From NCBI GenBank assembly GCA_964036045.1, contig OZ038382.1, forward strand, positions 145,588,961 through 145,652,960: a stretch of 64,000 nucleotides of DNA. The letters are read 5' to 3'. Made by a program: the position numbers and the translations under genes. The notes beneath the pieces are model-generated. The model had not been told where the DNA came from. It made no database searches and worked only from the letters and a program-made list of their open reading frames with translations. Origin of the DNA: Eutreptiella sp. 'Long Island Sound 2002'. Its lineage: Eukaryota > Euglenozoa > Euglenophyceae > Eutreptiales > Eutreptiaceae. This document shows, piece by piece, positions 30,136 to 39,799 of this stretch (positions are counted from its first letter, which is position 1; each line of letters starts with the position of its first letter).

Positions 30136-33100
30136 CCAAATGCTTCTGCCGTTGTGCTGCAGTATCAGCATTTACCACCTCAATCCAGCGTTTGAAGTCA
30201 TCCTGTGTCATAGACAATGCCTTGATCGTGGCTTGCAATCCACCCGAAAGATCCTTGATGATTGCTTTCGTATCAGCACCCTGTGTCCTGCACAAAAATT
30301 GTGAATCAATTGGCGAGGAGATGTGCTGATGGCATTGTGTCGTACTCCGCAGGCATCCGATTGTGTGGACCTCTTTTTTTTTTTAAGTGCCCAGACATGG
30401 TAAGAACCCCTCAATGTACGTAAGCCCTGTGCCTAGAATTAGGGATTGTCTCTTGAACCATAGACTGCATGCCGGCGAGGCATGTCTCGCTATCAATGAG
30501 CCGAGATGTCCCAGGGGGCACAGACTCGATAAAGCAGTGTGCACACTGTGCAGGGGTGTGTAGTCCTGCTACGACCAGAGGTCCACACCAACATAATGTA
30601 GTATGGCCGACAATGTCCGACAAGAAAACAAAATTCCAACAGGATTGTCGGGACATTTTCATCAGATATCAGAGGCAGGGGACAGCAATTCTGCCACCAA
30701 AAGATGCAGCACCACCAGGCGATTCAGACACTGTGCATACTTGATGCCTGACTGCAGCTGAGCCCTGAGATTCTTTTCACTGTGCTCTAATCGGTTGACG
30801 TGCGCTTGCAGCTGTTCAATGAGTTCACTTTGGTTTTTGAGCTGCGTCGCCTGTTGTGAACAGGGGGAGGTCAAGCAGTGGGTGACAGAACCCAATGCAA
30901 GTGCGCATCTTGGGTCGGTCCTCCGTGGCAGTTGCACTTTGATAATGCAGAAGGTTAAGCCCCTAGCACTGTCTCTTTTTGGAAGATCCATTGCCACAAA
31001 AACCCACAGCCGAGAGAGGTCGTGGTTCTGGGATCTGATGCATGGGAGTGCAGCGCAGGCGCTGGTGGGCGATTTTGCAGGTATCACTGGAGACCAGTGT
31101 GTTGGGGTCGGCCTGGGTGAATCCAAGCGGTCCCGGCCAGTACTATCGCCCAGACAGGCGACACAGAAAGCGTGCTTGTACCTCAGGGGACCTGGTTTCC
31201 TGCTTGTGAGGCTTCCATGTATGCGATCTTCTTTTACTTTTGCTTCGGCGTGGCAGCTCTTACATGCGACTGTGGAACCGCCTTTGCTGGGTGCACCGCC
31301 ACACCTGCACAAATCCATGCTGCGACAAAATCGTGTTTACAGACGGCTCTTCCAGGACGTGGGACCAGGCGGAGTTTGGGGGTCTTTGCGATGAAGGCTC
31401 TGTCCAAAACTTGCTCCCCCGGTACCAGCACACGAATGGCAATCAAATAACAGGGCAGAGCTTAGGGTGGTTGTACTGGCAGTTGAAGGCGGGCATTCCT
31501 TTGGCAGCAGTCACGGATACGAAAATTGTGCAAACAGCGGCCATTGAGTTGGGAAAAGAAAATATTGCGGGGTCATCAGGAACCAGTGGCACATTCAGAT
31601 TCGTGGAGGCGCAAATTATTGAAGCAGATGCGCCTGCACGCTAACCGTTGCACGGACACAACGTCGCATTCAGTTTGCGGGAGCTACATGAGATAGAATG
31701 CACCAACTTTCTACTACCCGCCATGTGCCCGTTTTCCCTTCAGGGGTGAGTGGACGCTCAGCATGAGCATTATCATGCCGCCAGCGCCCAGTAGACTGGG
31801 GCCGCCATGTTCAGCCGGCGGGAGTGGGTGCTATTTTGGGACCCGACAGCGGCTGGACGATCCCGAGTGTACCTTTGAGAGAACACAGCCGTGGCGATGG
31901 GGGAGATAAAGAAGCAGATTAGTGCCAATTGGGTGCTGGATGGTTGGTTCTGATGGTGCTGGTTCTGGTCGTGGTTTGAATCTGCAATCGTCGCCATGCC
32001 CACAATCCGCAGCAAGTCGCTGTCGGAGCCATCGTAATGCCTGCTTGCTGCTACCTGATGACCATGCCCATGCATCCCAGCATCCACTCTGGAAGCCCTG
32101 TGCGTCCGCCTGCCCGGCAAAGTTGCCTTAATGCTGTTCGGTGACTGACCCGTGGTGACGGGGGTCAAACAAAGCGCCTTTTTTTTCCCCCATGAACAAA
32201 GCCTGCTTATCAGATTGCAACGAGGAGCGGGCACCTGAATTTCACATTTGTTGTCGAGACGGTCCACTTCTGCGTTGAGGCCCTGAATCGTCTGCTCTTG
32301 GTTGCCAACCTTTGAGCGAAGCTGTGAACCCTTCTCCGTGGGGTTCAGGAGCATCTCAGACAAATGATGCAGCAAACCCTGAAAAGCAGGGGTCGGCGTC
32401 TGGAGGTCGCAATCCCAGGAACAACAGCGAAGCAGGCAGGAGCAAGGCACGGCAGACGGTACAGTTCACCCGTGCCGGGCTCCCAACCATTCCACACCAA
32501 TCCTCACATCAAAGGCATACAAATCCCTCCCACGCTGTCACTGGTGCTTCCACCTCACCATATCCATCTACTGCCTTCGGTTCCCAATGCGCCGAGGACC
32601 CCTCCTCTGAATGCTCCCATGCAGAGTGTTCCTCCTCACAGCACCAATGACCGGAAGAGCCCGCTGGCTCCTGAGCAGCTCCCCGTGGGTTTGCGTGCAA
32701 CTGCAACAAGAATCTTCCTCCAGTTGACGCTCTGTTTCAGAAATTTCCGAGGAATAACTTCGGAAAATTCTATTGCCTGTGGCAAGTCCACCTCGCTGAG
32801 AATCTACCCCAGGCAACACACACCCAAAATAGGGGAAAAACTATATAAATACGGGCGAAAAACATTCTTTAGATACCTTGGATGGTCATTTTAGGTGATC
32901 ACAATAGCAAAAAAATATGTTTCGAAAACTTCGATTTTTGAGCTATCCAAGGTGAAAAACTACATTAGCAGGTTGTGTACCAATCCCTTGGGAGGACCCC
33001 CCCCTCCAGTACCAAAATACCCAAATAAGATGAAAAACACGTAAATACTGCCTAAAACATGCTTTACATACCTTGGATGGTCATTTTAGGAGATCACAGT

Positions 33101-36100
33101 AGCAAAAAAAAATAAGTTTCGAAAACTTCGATTTTTGAGTTGTCCACGGTGAAAACTTGGATTAGCAAGTTGTGTACCAATCCTTTGGGATACCCCCCCC
33201 CCCCCCGCAACAAATACCCACATAAGGTGAAAAACACGTAAATACTCCCTAAAACATGCTTTACATACCTTGGATGGTCATTTTAGGTGATCACAATATC
33301 AAAAAAATAAGTTTCAAAAACTTTGATTTTGGAGCTGTCTATGGTGAAAAACTGCATTAGCAGGTTGTGTACGAGCTGTCTAGTGTGAAAAACTGCATTA
33401 GCAGGTTGTGTACCAATCCCTTGGGAGCCCCCCCCCCCCCCCCCGCGCAACCAATTGCATAATGGAGTGGAAAACACGTAAATACTGCCTAAAACACGCT
33501 TCACATACCCTGGATAGTCACATGATCACATGATCACAATATCAAAAAAATAAGTTTCAAAGGCTTCGATTTTTGAGCTGTCCAAGGTGAAAAACTGGAT
33601 CACCAAGTTGTGTACCAATCCCTTCAGCCCTTGGGAGAACCCCCCTCCCCCCGCGTGCGACCAATCCCGAACGAAGGTGAAAAACACGTAAATACTGCCT
33701 AAAACATGCTTCACATACCCTGGATAGTCCTTTTAGGTGATCACAATATCAAAAATATAAGTTTCGAAAACTTCGATTTTTGAGCTGTCCAAGGTGAAAA
33801 ACTGGATCAGCAAGTTGTGTACCAATCCTTTGGGAGACCCCCCCCCTTGCCTCTGCGCGCAACCAATACCGAAATAAGGTGAAAAACACGTAAATACTCC
33901 CTAAAACATGCTTTACATACCTTGGATGGTCTTTTTAGGTGATCACAATATCAAAACAATAAGTTTCGAAAACTTTGATTTTGGAGCTGTCTATGGTGAA
34001 AAACTGCACTAGCAGGTGGTGTACCAATCCCTTGGGAGACCCCCCCGCTATGGGATACAAATGCGTGTGCATGACCGGCACTGTTCAGAACAAAGCAGGA
34101 GTGCAAAGCAAAAGTCGAAGAAAGAAGCTCTTCACTGACATGTCACACACGCCTTTTGCTGCATTAGAAATGAGCATGGAGATTGTGAAACAAGTCCACT
34201 GCACCTAAGTCCTATGAACTGATTCTAGTTGAATAACCCCCCCCACACCCCCCCGCACCAAATACCCACATAAGGTGAAAAACACGGAAATACTGCGTAA
34301 AACATGCTTCACAGTATCAAAAAAATAAGTTTCCAAAAACTTCAATTTTTGAGCTATCCAAGGTGAAAAACTACATTAGCAGGTTGTGTACCAATCCCTT
34401 GGGAGACCCCCCCCCCCCGGCACCAAATTCCCACATAAGGTGAAAAACACGTAAATATTGCCTAAAACATGCTTTACATAAACCCCCGCCCCAAAAATAG
34501 GAACCGGTTCTTATTTTTGACCCAGTTGGTGGCGGTAGCAGGGGGGGTTCTTATTTTTGGGGGCGGTTCCTACTGCGTTTGACACCTCCTCCTGACTTCA
34601 GAAAAAATGGACATTTTTGATGGCTTTGATGGCTTTGATACACTTTTGTTCCAATGTCTGAGGTGGAGCAGCATGTTCAGCAAATGGTAGCTGCAAGGGC
34701 TCAGGCAGTGCCTGAACCTGATCCTGCCTGCAACCTGCCACCAGCAAAGCGCCAAGCTACCATCACTTCGTATTTCCGCAAGTAACTGATGCACAAAAAA
34801 CTCTTCAGTGTTCCCCGCTTTTGTCTTGCTTGTGTCCAAGGTGGTTCTTATTTTCGACCCGCTCGGTGGAAAGCCCCAGGCGGTTCTTATTTTTGGGGCG
34901 GTTCTTAGTTTGGGGCCAGTTCTTATTTTTGGGGCAGGGGTTTACTTTGGATGGTTATTTTAGGCGATCACAATATCAAAAACATAAGTTTGGACAACTT
35001 CGATTTTTGAGGTGTCTAGGGTGAAAAGCTGCATCAGCAGGTTGTGTACCAATCCCTTGGGAGACACCCCCCCCTCCCCCCCGCACCAAATACCCACATA
35101 AGGTGAAAAACACGTAAATGCTGCCGAAAACATGCTTTACATATCTTAGATGGTGCTTTTAGGTGATCAGACTAGCAAAAAAATAAGTTTCAAAAACTTC
35201 AATTTTTGAGGTGTCCAGGGTGAAAACTGCAGTAGCAGGTTGTGTACCAATCCCTTGGGAGACCCCCCCCCCCCCCTCCCCGACACCAAATACCCACATA
35301 AGGAGAAAAACACATAAATATTGCCTAAAACCTGCTTTGTATACCTTGGATGGTCATCTTAGGTGATCACAATATCAAAAAAAAAGTTTCCAAAACTTTG
35401 ATTTTTGAGTTGTCCACGGTGAAAAACTGCATTAGCAGCTGTGTACCAATCCCTTGGGAGCCCCCCCCCCCCCCCCCTCCCCGACACCAAATACCCACAT
35501 AAGGTGAAAAACACATAAATACTGCCTAAAACATGCTTTACATACCTTGGATGGTCATTTTAGGTGATCACAATATAAAAAAATAAGTTTCGAAAACTTC
35601 AATTTTGGGCTGTCCGAGGTGAAAAACTGCATCAGCAGGTTGTGTACCAATCCCTTGGGAACCCCCCCCCCCCCCCCGCACCAAATACCCAAATAAGGTG
35701 AAAAACACATAAATACTGCCTAAAACATGCTTTACATACCTTGGATGGTTAATTTAGGAGATCACAATAGCAAAAAAATATGTTTCGAAGGCTTCGATTT
35801 TTGAGGTGTCCAAGGTGAAAAACTGCATTAGCAGGTTGTGTACCAATCCCTTGGGAGAACCCCCCCTCCACCGCGCCACCAATGCAGAAATAAGGTGAAA
35901 ACCACATAAATGCTGCCTAAAACATGCTTTACATACCTTGGATGGTCATTTTAGGTGATCACAATATCAAAAAAATAAGTTTCGATAACTTCAACTTTCG
36001 ACCTGTCCAAGGTGAAAAACTGCCCCCCCCCCTCCCCAAAAAAGTGATATCCAGTTTCAGGGGATAGAGGCCGCAGAATCAAAAATCCATTGGTGTATTG

Positions 36101-37014
36101 AACCCCAAACACATTGGTAAGCCATGTGGGTACGCCGCCCTGTGGGTGTAGGCAGAGGGGCAGAAAGGGGTAAATGCTTGTGGATCGAGTGGCAGAGTGG
36201 ATGCAGATTCATGGTCCACATCATCTCGAGGCGGCATGTGATGTCTTCTGTTTGCGTGGGCTGGAGGCGGGATTGGACATGGTGAGGGTATACGACGCCC
36301 GTGCCTGCGCTTGATCTAATAACCTGTCTTCGAGGTGATTCCCAGACGAATTGCTCACATGCCTCCAATTCGTCGCCAATTTTAGCGCCTTTCTGAAGGC
36401 TAATGGAGATAAAATACCGGCTGAGGAATCTAACACGCCTCAATGAATCTCAGACCACGCGGCCCTGGTGAGGTTTTAATTTGTGGGACCCAGCCCGAAC
36501 CTCCCTGGCCCTCTTACCTGGCCGTTCGCAGGTGGCCAGTAGGTGGTTCACTGGTTTACCGGTGGTTCAACACAGCAGTTAGTGGTCAGCCCCAGTCCGT
36601 CCAAGCTGCGTAAAGACGGCCAGGTAGCAGACAGGAGTAGGGGTGTTGCCGGCGGTGTTCACTCTCTTTTGCTGCCAGCGGCTGACGGCTGTCCTGCACT
36701 TTATCGAAACTTGCCACTCGTTTTTGTTTTTCTTCTCTTTTCTCACTCCCCACTCCACCCCCTCATGCTGCGGTGTGCAGCCTGTGTCATCCCTGGTGCA
36801 GGTTCCCTGTGAAGGTCGAGGCAGCAAGTGTCCACAGAAATGGTACCTCGCGCTGGATCTGCTCTGTCTTCCAAACCTGCCGGAAGACCCCCAGAGCAGC
36901 TTGTTCCTGCCGCCACTTGTCATCCTCCTCCCCCTCGGGGGCTCCCTTGGGTTCCTGCAGGCTGGGATCACTGGTGGACGCAGGTGGCGGGGCCATTTCT
37001 GCAGCATGTGACAC
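30136..37014 (-). CDS. Coiled-coil protein gene, four phase-matched exons (partial)
   Basis: Minus-strand exons with good borders are 37,014-36,847 (phase 0/0: VSHAAEMAPPPASTSDPSLQ then EEDDKWRQEQAALGVFRQVW), 32,378-32,235 (0/0: GLLHHLSEMLLNPTEKGSQL then EQTIQGLNAEVDRLDNKCEI), 30,850-30,741 (0/2: ATQLKNQSELIEQLQAHVNR then LEHSEKNLRAQLQ) and 30,287-30,136 (2/1: KAIIKDLSGGLQATIKALSM then TQDDFKRWIEVVNADTAAQR). All phases fit in this order. The product is mainly coiled coil, so a structural or scaffold role is likely, but I cannot name it. The first intron (32,379-36,846) holds the ~195-bp array and a pogo MITE. The 3' exon(s) near 29.8-30.05 kb and the 5' end are unresolved; the TPR gene upstream on the same strand could conceivably be its beginning. 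Confidence 0.5.
31100..31760. other. Unresolved possible coding, both strands
   Basis: Plus-strand frame 31,440-31,644 (GIPLAAVTDTKIVQTAAIEL) and minus-strand frame 31,279-31,446 (VLDRAFIAKTPKLRLVPRPG, followed by TGTGCAG|GTGTGG) both look protein-like. They overlap only slightly. I could not join either to a neighbour in phase. Confidence 0.25.
32740..32855 (-). repeat. Conserved terminal module of the ~195-bp array family
   Basis: The reverse complement (GCCCGTATTTATATAGTTTT, then TGGGGTAGATTCTCAGCGAG GTGGACTTGCC ... GGCAATAGAATTTTC) matches 59,695-59,790 and 61,310-61,400. In all three places it sits at the same edge of a ~195-bp unit. Confidence 0.7.
34481..34943. mobile_element. 463-bp pogo-type MITE with TA target duplication
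   Basis: The left end is AACCCCCGCCCCAAAAATAG. The right end, reverse-complemented, is AACCCCTGCCCCAAAAATAA, and the match runs about 26 bp with three mismatches. TA flanks both sides (34,479-34,480 and 34,944-34,945). Removing one TA plus the element restores the array sequence TTTACATACTTTGGATGG, matching neighbouring units. GGTTCTTATTTTTG repeats several times near both ends. A 43-codon ORF inside ends in a PCNA-binding motif. TA duplication is the mark of the Tc1/mariner/pogo superfamily. Confidence 0.85.
34654..34785 (+). pseudogene. Remnant ORF with C-terminal PIP box in the MITE
   Basis: ATG at 34,654, 43 codons, TAA at 34,783. It begins MSEVEQHVQQMVAARAQAV and ends AKRQATITSYFRK. QATITSYF fits the PCNA-interacting consensus Qxx[ILM]xx[FY][FY] exactly and sits at the very C-terminus with basic residues on both sides, the usual place. 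PCNA binding is established for the Drosophila pogo transposase, so this is probably the surviving tail of the parent transposase. No DDE domain remains. Confidence 0.6.
36057..36443 (-). other. Open frame next to the array; repeat related to 2.2 kb
   Basis: A 128-codon minus-strand frame (RFLSRYFISISLQKGAKIGD, LEACEQFVWESPRRQVIRSS) overlaps the repeat partner of 2,185-2,255. It may be an old transposon fragment. No motif is recognised. Confidence 0.25.
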
Positions 37015-37189
37015 CTGGAGCAGTGCAGCGCAAGAAATGCAGTCATATGCTCAGCTCCACATGACAGGGGTGGTGGTGGTGGTGGTGGTTGTGCCGGAGG
37101 GGGGACACTGTCATCGGGAAGCCAGTGTGTTCAAAGCAGGACTCTTCAGAAAAAGCCCATTGAGTGGTTGATAGTTCTGTGAAGTAATG

Positions 37190-37900
37190 ATATGATTTGA
37201 TGCACAACACAACACTGCACAACACAACATTGGTTGCTGTTTCTTTACTGGGCCCTGGACAGTTGCTGCGTCGCGTCTGCGTTCGTGGAGCCCAGTAGTT
37301 GGTGTACTGGGGTTGTGCTGGATTGTGCGGGGGTTGTTTCTCGGTTTTTGCCGCCTACTCCCCTTCGCATTCCGGTCGTCCACCACCTGCCTCGCTGTGT
37401 TTCCGTGGGCATGTGGTCTGTTTCTTCACGGGGCCCTGGACAGTCACCTGTTCTTCCCTTTGCGTGCTGCATCGGTCGCTGTGGTCTGACGGCCGCTGTG
37501 GCCCGTGTTCCTGCTGGTGTCGCTTCCGTTAGCGGAGCTCAGTAGTTGGCACACTGGGGTTGTGCTGGTTGGTGCTGGTCGTTTTACGGTTTTTGCTGCC
37601 TGCTCCGCTCCGCACTCAGGTCGTTCACCACATGCCTCGCCGCGTTTCCGTGTGCGTGCGGCCTAACACTTCCACTCCTCCATCTGGCGTCCTGGTGGTC
37701 CACCATGTGCCTCCCCGCCACGTTGGCCTGTGCGTGGGGCAACCACCCCACCACTCTGTGGGTCACGCGTGTGCATGGCGCGCTCCTTGATGATTGCGGG
37801 TGGCGTGCGCTCCTTCGTGGTTGACGCGGGTGGCGTATGCACCTGTGTGGTGTCCTGGGTGGTTTACGCTGGGCAGTGGCCGTCATTGTCCTTGGTCCAG
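37190..37900 (+). repeat. ~300-bp tandem repeat family, inverted copy at 60.6 kb
   Basis: GTTTCTTTACTGGGCCCTGG (37,238) and GTTTCTTCACGGGGCCCTGG (37,419), GGAGCCCAGTAGTTGGTGTA (37,288) and CGGAGCTCAGTAGTTGGCAC (37,534), and two copies of GTCGTCCACCAC/GTCGTTCACCAC mark a diverged tandem structure. Its reverse complement occupies 60,600-60,965. Confidence 0.7.
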
Positions 37901-38095
37901 CCCACCCCGGTTTTGTCAAGGGTTCCTCACCTTTCCTCCACCATCCTGACGGTCCAAACTGGGTCCCTCCCGCCCTCAGCAGTCCCCAGAATGAAAAGAA
38001 AAGCAACGCCCTGCCCCCAGCCCCCCTCAAAATGATCCCAGACTGGGAAATGCCCTCGGCCCACTCGCAGCGAGAGCTGCTACTAAGAGCACCTA

Positions 38096-39784
38096 CTAAA
38101 ACCTTGCAGCTTCTCTGAGACCCCGCGTTGCACCGCCGCAACCCCTGCAGACCTTTGTTGGTGGCTTCGGCCCCTCTGCTTGAGGCTTCGGCTTCGGTGC
38201 AGGCGCTGTGGCACTGGAGGTGGGAGCGTCTGCTGGTGCTGGCTGGGACGGCGCCGCGGGTGCCGTACCAGCCGCAACGACGTGGAGCATCTTTGACGCA
38301 GGGGGCGCTGGGCGTGGCTCGTCGAAACTCATTGCGGCAACAGTGGAATCTGACGGCGGGCAGCTGACGATCACGTTCGCGATACCCCCGTGCGTCTGCA
38401 CCTTGCAGCTGCTGATGGCCTTAGAGGGATCATTGGGCGGGACGAAAAGGGGCTGTGCAGTTGTATGTTTTACGACAAGGGCCACCGCACGCAGCACAGC
38501 CTCCCACCAGATCAGCGTGCTCAGGGGCGGCCGTTCGATGTCGCCTGGCACGTCCTCGCACCGCAAGATAGGGAAAGGATATCTGCCCTCTGTGTTCAAC
38601 CAGCCATAGCGCTCGAAATCGTCCGCGTCGTCGAATGGGATGTTGCTGAGCTCTTGGAAGACGAGCGAGTGGATCACATTCTGCGCCCCCTCCTCACCTG
38701 GGCGGAACACGGCGAGACCGAACACGCCGCGTTCGTTCCGGGTCACACGGATGACGTTCAACTGGTCGCTCAAGCCGACGACTCTGACTCCGATGGGCAA
38801 CGGAATGTAAAGATGTGTCCGGTTGGAATAGAAAAGATCAGCGGCGTCCATGAAATACTTCAGGAAATCAGGGGTCACGTTCTTGATGCCAAGCAATCCA
38901 ACCTGCTTCCGTTGCTTGAGGACACCGGCAAACTTGTTGTTGTTTTTCCATTGCTCCCTCTCCTTCTCGTCGAACTTGCTCACTGTGTCACGGAGGAGCT
39001 TCTGTTTGTCTGCGGTGAACGGCACGGCACGTGTTTCGATTTCCAACTTCAGGAGGTGTGGCTGCAGCATCGTATAGAGCCTTGCGTCCGAAACCTCGAG
39101 CACACTGGGGCGTATGCTATGATTGGAACAGGTCTTGGCCAGGAAATCCAGGACTTCATCAACCACAATGGAAGTGCGGGTAGAGTGAGGCGCCATTCCC
39201 AGCATCTGCAGCCTCGTCGAGTCAAAAATGAACAAGGAGCGGGGCCGGAAGGGGGCAAAGGGCGGGTCAGCCAACCAGATGCGGTCGTGCAACACCTCAA
39301 GGTGCCATCGCACGTCGGGAAGCTTCGGCAGCTCACCCGCCTGCATACTTCCTTGGATCGCAGTGGCGTTTGCGATTTGTGAATCATAGGGCTCAGAATC
39401 GCTGTGCTTCTGGGCCGCAATGACGTCCTCCAGACCTTTTTGCATCAGGTCGCTCGCTGGCTCCAGCGCGAGACCCCGTTGATAGGCCTCGATTGCATCG
39501 CCATATTGCCTCAGGTTATGCAGTGCCAGGGCTTTTCGCGAATACCCTTTGGGCCAGTTGGGCTTCAATTTCACGACGGTCTCGGCATCCTCCAAAGCTC
39601 GGGTATAATCCTCCAGCATACAGTATGAAGCGGACCGGTTCGAGTACAAGACATGTGCCCCTTCCGCATCCTTGTTCAACGACAGCGCTGTGCTGAAGAA
39701 AAATATAGCGTGTCGGAAGTCACCGGCTTGGTGAGCGGCGTTGCCCCGTTGCTTGAATTCCACGACCTGGGCCGCTTCTGCCAT
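38096..39784 (-). CDS. TPR-repeat protein with a large unassigned C-terminal domain
   Basis: Single open frame of 562 codons on the minus strand. I chose ATG at 39,784 (MAEAAQVVEFKQRGNAAHQA); the frame extends four codons further but only to a GTG. Three TPR motifs lie at about residues 5-110: GNAAHQAGDFRHAIFFFSTA, YSNRSASYCMLEDYTRALED and YSRKALALHNLRQYGDAIEA. This is the Hop/TTC-type set, which usually binds a C-terminal peptide of a partner such as Hsp70/Hsp90. Residues about 150-500 form a globular region (DRIWLADPPFAPFRPRSLF, KQVGLLGIKNVTPDFLKYFM, VFGLAVFRPGEEGAQNVI) that I cannot name. A Pro/Ala/Lys linker and CRGCGG follow. AAAG|GTCTGC near 38,140 could be a 5' splice site, so the last ~15 residues may be intron. 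Confidence 0.8.
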   Translation of the reverse strand: MAEAAQVVEFKQRGNAAHQAGDFRHAIFFFSTALSLNKDAEGAHVLYSNRSASYCMLEDYTRALEDAETVVKLKPNWPKGYSRKALALHNLRQYGDAIEAYQRGLALEPASDLMQKGLEDVIAAQKHSDSEPYDSQIANATAIQGSMQAGELPKLPDVRWHLEVLHDRIWLADPPFAPFRPRSLFIFDSTRLQMLGMAPHSTRTSIVVDEVLDFLAKTCSNHSIRPSVLEVSDARLYTMLQPHLLKLEIETRAVPFTADKQKLLRDTVSKFDEKEREQWKNNNKFAGVLKQRKQVGLLGIKNVTPDFLKYFMDAADLFYSNRTHLYIPLPIGVRVVGLSDQLNVIRVTRNERGVFGLAVFRPGEEGAQNVIHSLVFQELSNIPFDDADDFERYGWLNTEGRYPFPILRCEDVPGDIERPPLSTLIWWEAVLRAVALVVKHTTAQPLFVPPNDPSKAISSCKVQTHGGIANVIVSCPPSDSTVAAMSFDEPRPAPPASKMLHVVAAGTAPAAPSQPAPADAPTSSATAPAPKPKPQAEGPKPPTKVCRGCGGATRGLREAARF

Positions 39785-39799
39785 GAGTGCACGCACCTG

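Larger units (their letters stand above)
32856..36025 (-). repeat. ~195-bp tandem array with a G/C-run in every unit
   Basis: There are about fifteen units. Landmarks per unit on the plus strand: TTGGGAG + C7-17, GTGAAAAACACGTAAATACT, AACATGCTTTACATACCTTG, GATGGTCATTTTAGGTGATC, AAGTTTCGAAAACTTCGATT, GGTGAAAAACTGCATTAGCA, GGTTGTGTACCAATCCC. GGATGG/GGATAG recurs at 33,075, 33,272, 33,512, 33,722 and 33,924. The array is interrupted by foreign DNA at about 34,056-34,240 (ending GAATAACCCC) and by the MITE at 34,481. It lies inside an intron of the coiled-coil gene. Confidence 0.9.

Noticed and set aside
32740-32855. Helitron terminus (TC...CTRR) for the shared array module
   Set aside because: No CTRR end with a preceding hairpin is seen, and the conserved block extends past the expected boundary (AAATTCT in all copies).
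38096-38145. MYND-type zinc finger at the end of the TPR protein
   Set aside because: Only one CxxC pair (CRGCGG) is present before the stop, and a possible splice donor precedes it. There is not enough to call a finger.
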